7,882 nt of DNA, taken from positions 1-7,882 of the forward strand of contig CAMNAH010000047.1 of NCBI GenBank assembly GCA_946530775.1. Reading direction: 5' to 3'. The position numbers and the translations under genes are program-made. The stretch comes from an uncultured Coriobacteriales bacterium. GTDB taxonomy: Bacteria > Actinomycetota > Coriobacteriia > Coriobacteriales > Atopobiaceae. Shown here piece after piece: positions 1 through 5,266 of the stretch. The notes beneath the pieces are model-generated. The model was not told where the DNA came from. It worked only from the letters and a program-made list of their open reading frames with translations, and made no database searches. How positions within the stretch are numbered: position 1 is the first letter of the stretch; each line of letters opens with the position of its first letter.

Positions 1-45
1 TTCGGGACCGTGAGGCCGCTGGTTCGAATCCAGTCGTCCCGACCA
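1..45 (+). tRNA. tRNA-Pro, anticodon CGG, 3' part only
   Basis: The 45 bases match standard tRNA positions 32-76 exactly. They comprise a seven-base anticodon loop TTCGGGA with anticodon CGG at 3-5, the 3' strand of the anticodon stem (8-12), a five-base variable loop (13-17), a T arm with a 5-bp stem (18-22 with 30-34, one G-T pair) around TTCGAAT, the 3' acceptor strand CGTCCCG (35-41), discriminator A and an encoded CCA at 43-45. An acceptor strand ending in G72 implies a C1-G72 pair, a hallmark of bacterial tRNA-Pro. It would decode CCG codons, which fits a GC-rich genome. The D arm and the 5' halves of the acceptor and anticodon stems lie upstream of the window, so the 5' end cannot be checked. 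Confidence 0.93.
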
Positions 46-57
46 GGCTCACACGGA

Positions 58-88
58 GGTCGTCGGCATGCAGCCGGCGACCTTTTTT
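58..88 (+). terminator. Rho-independent terminator of the tRNA-Pro transcript
   Basis: A 10-bp stem (58-67 with 73-82, one G-T wobble) closes a five-base loop and is followed directly by six T residues at 83-88. It starts 12 bases after the tRNA CCA end, so it most likely ends the tRNA transcript and isolates it from the peptide gene downstream. Confidence 0.9.
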
Positions 89-180
89 CTTGCACTGACG
101 TCATCGTAAAAACCCTTGAAATTGAGCGAGACAACTCCACATCAGGATGCGTGCTAATAGACAAGGTCGGTACCGAACTC

Positions 181-190
181 GAAGGAGAGG
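181..190 (+). promoter_or_regulatory. Ribosome binding site that fixes the start of the peptide gene
   Basis: The purine-rich stretch GAAGGAGAGG contains a near-consensus AAGGAG at 182-187, seven bases before the ATG at 195. The in-frame ATG at 147 has no comparable site and would add 16 mostly basic residues unlike Nif11 leaders, so 195 is the start I accept. Confidence 0.85.
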
Positions 191-194
191 TTAT

Positions 195-548
195 ATGGCA
201 ACCGAGAATGTGAGCAAGTTCCAGGAGCTGCTGAAGGGCAGCGAGGAGGTCCAGGCGAAGCTGCAGGAGCTCGCCAAGGCCTATGATGGCGACAAGAACG
301 ACGAGCAGGCTCTCTTCGATGCAACGATCGGCGAGCTGGCCGCAGGTGCCGGGCTGCCGTTCACCTTCGAGGAGGCGCGTTCCGTCGTGCTCGCCACGCG
401 CGACCTGTCCGTTACCGAGCTCGAGGCCGTGGCTGGCGGCTCTGCCTGCTATTTCATCGGAGCGGCTCCCGGGGTCGATTCCGAGTGCACAAACAACAGG
501 GGCAGCGCGTGCGCGTACGTTGGCGTCACCATGGACGATACGTGGTAG
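195..548 (+). CDS. Nif11-like leader peptide RiPP precursor (double-glycine type)
   Basis: This encodes a 117-residue peptide. Residues 1-82 look like a Nif11-type leader: an acidic helical segment (KFQELLKGSEEVQAKLQEL near 8-26), then a segment around 48-68 with the G-x-x-FTFEEA feature, ending in LSVTELEAVAGG at 71-82. That ending closely resembles the LSDEELEAVAGG-type export and cleavage site of Nif11/NHLP peptide precursors. Cutting after G82 would release a 35-residue core with Cys85, Cys98, Cys106 and several Ser/Thr (S83, S96, T99, S104, T112, T116). These residues could serve thioether or other cysteine-based modification. That is family-level knowledge; the product is unknown. A strong ribosome site precedes the start and a strong terminator follows, so the gene is monocistronic. 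No lanthionine synthetase, radical-SAM enzyme, YcaO protein or C39 peptidase transporter is present in the window. I am confident of the leader class and less so that the core is modified or active. Confidence 0.85.
   Translation: MATENVSKFQELLKGSEEVQAKLQELAKAYDGDKNDEQALFDATIGELAAGAGLPFTFEEARSVVLATRDLSVTELEAVAGGSACYFIGAAPGVDSECTNNRGSACAYVGVTMDDTW
438..524 (+). repeat. Duplicated Gly-Ser-Ala-Cys motif in the putative core peptide
   Basis: Within the peptide gene, residues 82-89 (GSACYFIG) and 103-110 (GSACAYVG) are two copies of a G-S-A-C-x-aromatic-aliphatic-G motif. They are separated by 13 residues that contain the third cysteine (C98). The DNA copies use different codons for Ser, Ala and Gly, so the similarity is at protein level, consistent with either an old duplication or selection on the motif. 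The first copy begins at the second Gly of the predicted cleavage site. Confidence 0.7.
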
Positions 549-570
549 GATCTCCACGAGTCCATGCAAT

Positions 571-604
571 AGAGCGGGTCGGGGCGCGCCTCGGCCCGCT
601 CTTT
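571..604 (+). terminator. Rho-independent terminator after the peptide gene
   Basis: AGAGCGGG at 571-578 pairs perfectly with CCCGCTCT at 595-602. The stem can extend inward by six more pairs (two wobbles) to a CGCG loop at 585-588. A short T-rich stretch (TTTCATATT) overlaps and follows the right arm. It lies 22 bases after the peptide gene's stop codon and separates that gene from the synthase gene. Confidence 0.85.
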
Positions 605-669
605 CATATTCACAGGGCGGGTATATCGAGCTGCACGGGGGATTATGCGGCTCTGTCCCAAACAGCATG

Positions 670-696
670 TGCGTATAATTTTTTCGATTATATGCG
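670..696 (+). promoter_or_regulatory. Promoter -10 box inside an inverted repeat, upstream of the synthase gene
   Basis: A perfect TATAAT lies at 674-679 and would place transcription start near 686, about 40 bases before the ATG at 729. No good -35 box sits 16-18 bases upstream; CTGTCC at 653-658 is the nearest partial match and is too close. The -10 lies in the left arm of an inverted repeat: TGCGTATAAT at 670-679 and ATTATATGCG at 687-696, with ten pairs including two wobbles around a seven-base T-rich centre. A weak -35 plus a palindrome over the -10 suggests control by a DNA-binding protein, but no regulator gene is adjacent. The promoter position also argues against an earlier start codon at 645. 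Confidence 0.55.
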
Positions 697-728
697 GGGT
701 TTCTCCGTGGTTGTCGACGGGATGCACG

Positions 729-3700
729 ATGAAAAAGCACATGATAACGGTTCTCGCGGCAGCGATTATCGCCACTGTGCTGGTGTTGCTGCCGGCGTAT
801 GCTCAGGCCGATCAGCAGACTGTCCGACCCTCCACCGCGGGCCAGCTCCAGGTGGTGGGCACGCAGCTCTGCGACGAGAACGGCAACCCCGTGGTGCTGA
901 AGGGCATGAGCACCCACGGCATCCGCTGGTTCCCCGAGTTCGTGAACGAGGGCCTCTTCTCGCAGCTCTCCGACGAGTGGGGTGCCAACGTGGTGCGCCT
1001 CGCGATGTACTCCGCCGACTACTGCGCCAGCGCGAAGAACGCCGAGGAGAACCTCGCCATCCTGCGCACGGGCATCGATGCCGCTATCGCGAACGACATG
1101 TATGTGCTGGTGGACTGGCACATCCTCGAGGACAACGACCCCAACACGCACATCGAGGAGGCGCTCGCCTTCTTCGAGCTGATCTCTTCCGAGTATGCGG
1201 GCGTGCCCAACGTGCTCTACGAGATCTGCAATGAGCCCAACGGCGAGGTAACCTGGACTAACGTGCGCGCCTACGCCGAGCGCGTCATCCCCGCGATTCG
1301 CGCCAACAGCCCCGAGGCCGTGATCATCGTGGGCACCCCCACCTACGACCGCGACCTCACGACGGCCATGCGAAACCCGCTCGACTTCGACAACATCATG
1401 TACACGCTGCACTTCTATGCCGCCACGCATGGCGAGGACCTGCGCGAGGAGCTTGTCACGGCCCTCGATGCGGGCCTGCCCGTGTTCGTGACCGAGTGCG
1501 GCATCTCCGAGTCGTCGGGCGACGGCCGTGTGGACTTCGACTCTGCGGTCGCGTGGTTCGACCTGCTTGCCGAGCGCAACGTGAGCTACATCATGTGGAG
1601 CCTCTCCAACAAGGCCGAGAGCTCCGCGTTCATCCGCCCGCGTGCGCAGGATCCCGCGCATCTTACCGATGACGACCTCACGCCTGTGGGCCTCTGGGGA
1701 CGCTCGCTCCTGCAGGGCGAGGAGCCCGCGTCGATCGCCCGTCCCGCCGTGGACGAGCAGGGCTACCTTGTGGCTGGCAGCCCCGACTGGATGGAGACGC
1801 TCTCTGGTCGCGATGTGCGCTCCGCGGCCTCGTGGCCGCATTTGGCGCTTGGCGCCGCCGCGCTCATGGCGGTGGGCACCGCGTTCTGGTGGATCTACCG
1901 CATCTCCTTTGCGAAGAAGCATCCCACCTACGATGACCTGCTCAAGATCGGAGCAGGGGAGGGCGCGCCCAAGGCATCGCAGAGCGGCGTTGTCCTGCGT
2001 CAGGCCGTCATCCTCACCAGCACGTTCTTCACGCTGGTCTATCTGGCATGGCGTGTGTTCTTCTCGGTGCCGTTCGAGGGCGGCTGGCTCGCCGTGGCGG
2101 CCTGCTTCCTGCTGTTCGCGGTGGAGGCGCTCGGCTTTGTCGAGTCGCTCGTGCACTACGAGAGCATGATCGGCCTGCGCGAGCACCCGCTGCCCAAGAT
2201 CGCCGACGAGGACTATCCCGACGTCGACATCTTCATCTCCACCTACAACGAGCCCTGCGACCTGCTCCGCCGCACCATCAACGGATGCACGCGCATGCGC
2301 TATCCCGACAAGAGCAAGGTGCACATCTGGGTGTGCGACGACAACCGCCGTCCCGCGATGCGCGCGCTTGCCGAGGAGATGGGCGTGGGCTACTTCGACC
2401 GCCCGGACAACAAGGGCGCCAAGGCCGGCAACCTCAACCATGCGCTCTCGCTCACGAGCGCGCCCTACGTGGTGACGTTCGATGCCGACATGATCCCCCG
2501 CAGCGACTTCCTGCTCAAGACCATCCCGTACTTCGTGGACGCCGAGCAGCGCTGTGCCGGCCTGCCCGACAACGAGAAGATCCGCCTCGGCCTGCTCCAG
2601 AGCCCGCAGGCCTTCTATGACCCCGACGTGTTCCAGCACGCGCTCTACAGCGAGCATCGCGTGCCCAACGAGCAGGACTTCTTCTACCGCACCATCGAGC
2701 CCGCCAAGACCTCGACCAACAGCGTGATCTACGGTGGCTCAAACACCGTGCTCTCACGCGCCGCGCTCGAGGAGATCGGCGGCTTCTACACCGAGTCGAT
2801 CACCGAGGACTTCGCGACGGGCATGCTCATCGAGTCGGCGGGCTTCGTGAGCCTGGCGATTCCCGAGCCGCTGGCGAGCGGCCGCACGCCCGACACCTAC
2901 CGCGAGCACATCCAGCAGCGCACCCGCTGGGGCCGCGGCGTCATCGTGACGGCGCGCAAGCTCCACGTGCTCACGCGCCCGGGTCTCTCGCTCTCGCAGC
3001 GCCTGAGCTACTGGAGCTCGGTGGTCTACTGGTATTCGCCCATCAAGAACCTCATCTACGTGTGCGCGCCGCTGGTGTTCGCGGTGTTCGCGGTGCCCGT
3101 GCTCGCCTGCAGCTGGCTCGACCTGTTCGAGTTCTGGCTGCCCATGTTCATCGCGCAGAACGTGTGCCTGCGCGTGGTGGGCAACAACGCCATCTCGTCG
3201 CGCTGGAGCGGTATCTACGAGACGAGCGTCATGCCGCACCTGCTGGTGCCCATCGTCAAGGAGGCGCTCGGCATCAGCCTCACGGCGTTCAAGGTGACCG
3301 ACAAGAGCGGCTCGGGCAAGGCCCGCCAGGTGGACAAGCGCGCCATGATGCCGTTCGTCGTGCTGCTCGCGCTCTCGCTCATCGGATTCGTGCGCGTGGT
3401 GTGGCTGCTCGCCGTGACGCGCTCGGTGGGCCTCGCGGTGCTGCTGTTCTGGATCCTGCGTAACGCCTATTACCTGGTGATGGCCCTGTTCCTGGCCGAT
3501 GGCCGCGACAGCGACGGCGAACCCGTGCACGTGATGGATACGGTGCCGCTCGTCGTGCGCTCCGAGACGGGCGCGGTATTCGAGGGCGTGACCACGCATC
3601 TCACCGAGCACAGCGTGAAGGCCTTCCTCGATGAGTGCGAGGGGCTTGCGCTGGGCGATCGGCTCGAGCTCGAGCTCGACACCGGGGACTACCGTGCGTG

Positions 3701-3917
3701 CGTGCCGGGCGTCCTGGTGGGCGTGGCCGTCTCGCGCACGGGCGTGGCCTCGGTCTATACCATCGAGATCCTCGACTACGGCACCGATGAGCTCGAATAC
3801 CTGCAGATCATCTACGATCGCGTGCCGTCGCTGCCGCAGCGCATGACCTACGATTTCGGTGTGCTGGGGCACCTCTGGCGCAACATCGCCTTCCGCGTTG
3901 CCCGCAGCGTGCAGTGA
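729..3917 (+). CDS. GH5 cellulase fused to BcsA-like cellulose synthase (family 2 glycosyltransferase)
   Basis: This is a 1062-residue membrane protein. Residues 1-27 form a signal peptide or anchor (KK, hydrophobic core, AYAQA). About 38-305 is a GH5 domain resembling subfamily 2 endoglucanases, with R90, DWH131, acid/base E169 in NEP, HFY (228-230), nucleophile E256 and W290. After a linker come membrane helices near 371-390, 421-445 and 453-472. The cytoplasmic glycosyltransferase domain follows, with VCDD (D537/D538), DAD (D585/D587), TED (D694) and QRTRW (730-734). The membrane-side gating-loop motif FKVTDK (854-859) is that of BcsA. More helices lie around 765-830 and 873-925, then a beta-rich tail from about 933. 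Predicted topology puts the hydrolase outside and synthesis inside. It probably polymerises UDP-glucose into a beta-1,4-glucan, or a related beta-glycan, and trims it outside. No BcsB partner is nearby. The ribosome site before 729 is weak; I chose this start from the signal peptide and the promoter. The exact polymer is an inference. Confidence 0.9.
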   Translation: MKKHMITVLAAAIIATVLVLLPAYAQADQQTVRPSTAGQLQVVGTQLCDENGNPVVLKGMSTHGIRWFPEFVNEGLFSQLSDEWGANVVRLAMYSADYCASAKNAEENLAILRTGIDAAIANDMYVLVDWHILEDNDPNTHIEEALAFFELISSEYAGVPNVLYEICNEPNGEVTWTNVRAYAERVIPAIRANSPEAVIIVGTPTYDRDLTTAMRNPLDFDNIMYTLHFYAATHGEDLREELVTALDAGLPVFVTECGISESSGDGRVDFDSAVAWFDLLAERNVSYIMWSLSNKAESSAFIRPRAQDPAHLTDDDLTPVGLWGRSLLQGEEPASIARPAVDEQGYLVAGSPDWMETLSGRDVRSAASWPHLALGAAALMAVGTAFWWIYRISFAKKHPTYDDLLKIGAGEGAPKASQSGVVLRQAVILTSTFFTLVYLAWRVFFSVPFEGGWLAVAACFLLFAVEALGFVESLVHYESMIGLREHPLPKIADEDYPDVDIFISTYNEPCDLLRRTINGCTRMRYPDKSKVHIWVCDDNRRPAMRALAEEMGVGYFDRPDNKGAKAGNLNHALSLTSAPYVVTFDADMIPRSDFLLKTIPYFVDAEQRCAGLPDNEKIRLGLLQSPQAFYDPDVFQHALYSEHRVPNEQDFFYRTIEPAKTSTNSVIYGGSNTVLSRAALEEIGGFYTESITEDFATGMLIESAGFVSLAIPEPLASGRTPDTYREHIQQRTRWGRGVIVTARKLHVLTRPGLSLSQRLSYWSSVVYWYSPIKNLIYVCAPLVFAVFAVPVLACSWLDLFEFWLPMFIAQNVCLRVVGNNAISSRWSGIYETSVMPHLLVPIVKEALGISLTAFKVTDKSGSGKARQVDKRAMMPFVVLLALSLIGFVRVVWLLAVTRSVGLAVLLFWILRNAYYLVMALFLADGRDSDGEPVHVMDTVPLVVRSETGAVFEGVTTHLTEHSVKAFLDECEGLALGDRLELELDTGDYRACVPGVLVGVAVSRTGVASVYTIEILDYGTDELEYLQIIYDRVPSLPQRMTYDFGVLGHLWRNIAFRVARSVQ

Positions 3918-3946
3918 TCGTGCTGCGAAGAGGCTAGGCGAACAGA

Positions 3947-3980
3947 ACGCCCCGGTAGGTCAAGCGGCCTACCGGGGCGT
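3947..3980. terminator. Convergent (bidirectional) terminator hairpin
   Basis: ACGCCCCGGTAGG at 3947-3959 pairs perfectly over 13 bp with 3968-3980 around an eight-base loop. It lies 29 bases after the synthase stop codon and 24 bases beyond the end of the minus-strand flavodiiron gene, so it can serve both. The T tracts are weak on both sides (ATTCGT on plus, TCTGTTC on minus), but the stem is very stable. Confidence 0.8.
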
Positions 3981-4004
3981 ATTCGTAACGGGTGGTGCAG
4001 TGTT

Positions 4005-5165
4005 CTACAGCTTGGCGACGAGCTCCTCGGCGAGCGCATCGATCTGCGCGCGGCTGTCGTCGTTCAGCGCGCCCTTCACCGTAACGGTGTGCTCGGCAAA
4101 GTCGAGGTCGGCGCAGGGCTCGAGCGCAGCGCGCATGCCCTTGGCGGCCGCGGGCATCCACGAGCCGTTCTCGATGAAGGCCACGGTGCGCTTCTGGAAC
4201 GCGTGGTCCACCAGATGGCTCACGAACGTGTGCATGATGGGGAAGAAGCCGCCGTTGTAGGTGGTGGTTGCCAGCACCAGGATGCCATGGCGGAAGGCAT
4301 CCTCCACGGCCTCGGCCTGATCGTCGCGGGCAAGGTCGGTCACCACGACGCGCTCGCAGCCCTTCTCCTTGAGCTTGGCCTCGAGCAGCTCCACAGCCTC
4401 CTTGGTGTGCCCGTAGACGCTGGTGTAGGCAATAACGACGCCCTTGGTCTCCACGCCGTAGCTCGACCAGGTCTGATACTGGCCCAGATAATGCTCCAGA
4501 TCCTCGGTGAGCATGGGTCCGTGCAGCGGGCAGATGGCCTGGATGTCGAGATCGGCGACCTTGGCGAGCACCTTCTGCACGCTGGGGCCGAACTTGCCCA
4601 CGATGCCGAAGTAGTAGCGCCTAGCCTCGCAATCCCATGGCTGGTCGACGTCGAGCGCGCCGAACTTGCCGAAGGCATCGGCCGAGAAGAGCACCTTGGC
4701 GGTGGCATCGTAGGTGAACATGACCTCGGGCCAGTGCACGAGCGGTGCGGCGATAAAGGTGAGGGTGTGCGTGCCCAGCTCGAGCGTCTCGCCGTCCTTG
4801 ACCACGCGGTTGCGGCCCTCGAACTTGGTGCCGAAGTAGTTCTGCATCATGTTGAACGCGCCGATGGTGGCGATGATCTGCGCCTCGGGATAGCGCGCCA
4901 TGAAGTCGGTGATGTTGGCGGAGTGGTCGGGCTCCATGTGCTGCACCACCAGGTAATCGGGCGTGCGGCCACCGAGCACCTCCTCGAGCTTGCCGAGCCA
5001 TTCGTCGGCGAACTCGCCGCCAACGCTGTCCATGACGGCGATCTTCTCGTCCACGATGGCATAGGAGTTGTAGGCCATGCCGTCGGGCACGATGTACTGT
5101 CCCTCGAAGAGGTCGAGCTCGTGGTCGTTCACGCCGATATAGAAGATGCCGTCTGCAATCTGCAT
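4005..5165 (-). CDS. fprA: Flavodiiron protein (FprA family, A-type flavoprotein)
   Basis: The protein has 386 residues, close to the ~400 usual for two-domain flavodiiron proteins. The N-terminal metallo-beta-lactamase-like domain carries the di-iron ligand pattern HMEPDH (H76, E78, D80, H81), then H144, D163 in SADAFG and H215 in PLHGP, so the centre looks intact. The C-terminal flavodoxin-like domain starts near 242 with the FMN phosphate loop TSVYGHT (248-254) and ATTTYNGG (299-306). In the family, FMN passes electrons to the di-iron site, which reduces O2 to water and/or NO to N2O in the cytoplasm of anaerobes. There is no fused rubredoxin or flavin-reductase domain, so a separate electron donor is expected. 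AAAGG eight bases before the ATG supports the start. Hairpins on both sides suggest a single-gene transcript. O2 versus NO preference cannot be read from sequence. Confidence 0.95.
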   Translation of the reverse strand: MQIADGIFYIGVNDHELDLFEGQYIVPDGMAYNSYAIVDEKIAVMDSVGGEFADEWLGKLEEVLGGRTPDYLVVQHMEPDHSANITDFMARYPEAQIIATIGAFNMMQNYFGTKFEGRNRVVKDGETLELGTHTLTFIAAPLVHWPEVMFTYDATAKVLFSADAFGKFGALDVDQPWDCEARRYYFGIVGKFGPSVQKVLAKVADLDIQAICPLHGPMLTEDLEHYLGQYQTWSSYGVETKGVVIAYTSVYGHTKEAVELLEAKLKEKGCERVVVTDLARDDQAEAVEDAFRHGILVLATTTYNGGFFPIMHTFVSHLVDHAFQKRTVAFIENGSWMPAAAKGMRAALEPCADLDFAEHTVTVKGALNDDSRAQIDALAEELVAKL

Positions 5166-5210
5166 GGTATCCGCCTTTCGATTCGGTCAATGGTGCCCCT
5201 ACAGGATACC
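5166..5210 (-). promoter_or_regulatory. Leader region of the flavodiiron gene with inverted GGTATCC repeat
   Basis: On the minus strand, GGTATCC (complement of 5204-5210) is matched by GGATACC (complement of 5166-5172), which abuts the start codon just after the AAAGG ribosome site. If both arms are in the mRNA they could pair over 7 bp and hide the start. If not, they could be an operator pair. I found no convincing -35/-10 pair here, so the promoter itself is not placed. Confidence 0.3.
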
Positions 5211-5213
5211 GCT

Positions 5214-5246
5214 AAAGCAAAGCGCCGTCCGAGACGGACGGCGCTT
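5214..5246 (-). terminator. Rho-independent terminator of the CmpB-family gene pair
   Basis: A perfect 11-bp stem (5220-5230 with 5236-5246) closes a five-base loop. On the minus strand it is followed by TGCTTTAGC, a short T-rich run. It lies 20 bases past the end of the 528-residue membrane protein gene and before the flavodiiron gene, so it ends the upstream transcript and makes the flavodiiron gene a separate unit. Confidence 0.82.
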
Positions 5247-5266
5247 AGAGTCGATCGTGCCGACAA

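Noticed and set aside
1..45. tRNA 3' end as an integration site for a mobile element carrying the peptide gene
   Set aside because: I saw no second copy of the tRNA tail in the window, no integrase, and no clear composition change in the peptide gene.
96..103. Palindrome TGACGTCA
   Set aside because: A single 8-base palindrome with no extended symmetry or second copy is expected by chance; no regulator is nearby.
90..160. Promoter for the peptide gene (TTGAAA at 116-121, TGCTAATAG at 152-160, or GAGACA/GCTAAT)
   Set aside because: No pair has both boxes recognisable at normal spacing. A promoter must exist after the tRNA terminator, but I cannot place it.
10..213. Small plus-strand open frame starting inside the tRNA
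   Set aside because: It runs through the tRNA and its terminator and has no ribosome site.
645..728. Earlier in-frame ATG for the synthase gene
   Set aside because: It lies before the TATAAT box, has no ribosome site, and would put 28 residues in front of a clear signal peptide.
485..1234. Plus-strand open frame overlapping the end of the peptide gene and the GH5 region
   Set aside because: It spans a strong terminator and a promoter, and its translation is Arg/Gly-rich low-complexity sequence out of frame with the GH5 motifs.
2754..3872. Long minus-strand open frame (372 codons) opposite the synthase domain
   Set aside because: It is very rich in His, Arg, Glu and Ala, with no domain or ribosome site. 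It arises from GC-rich codon use of the real gene on the other strand.
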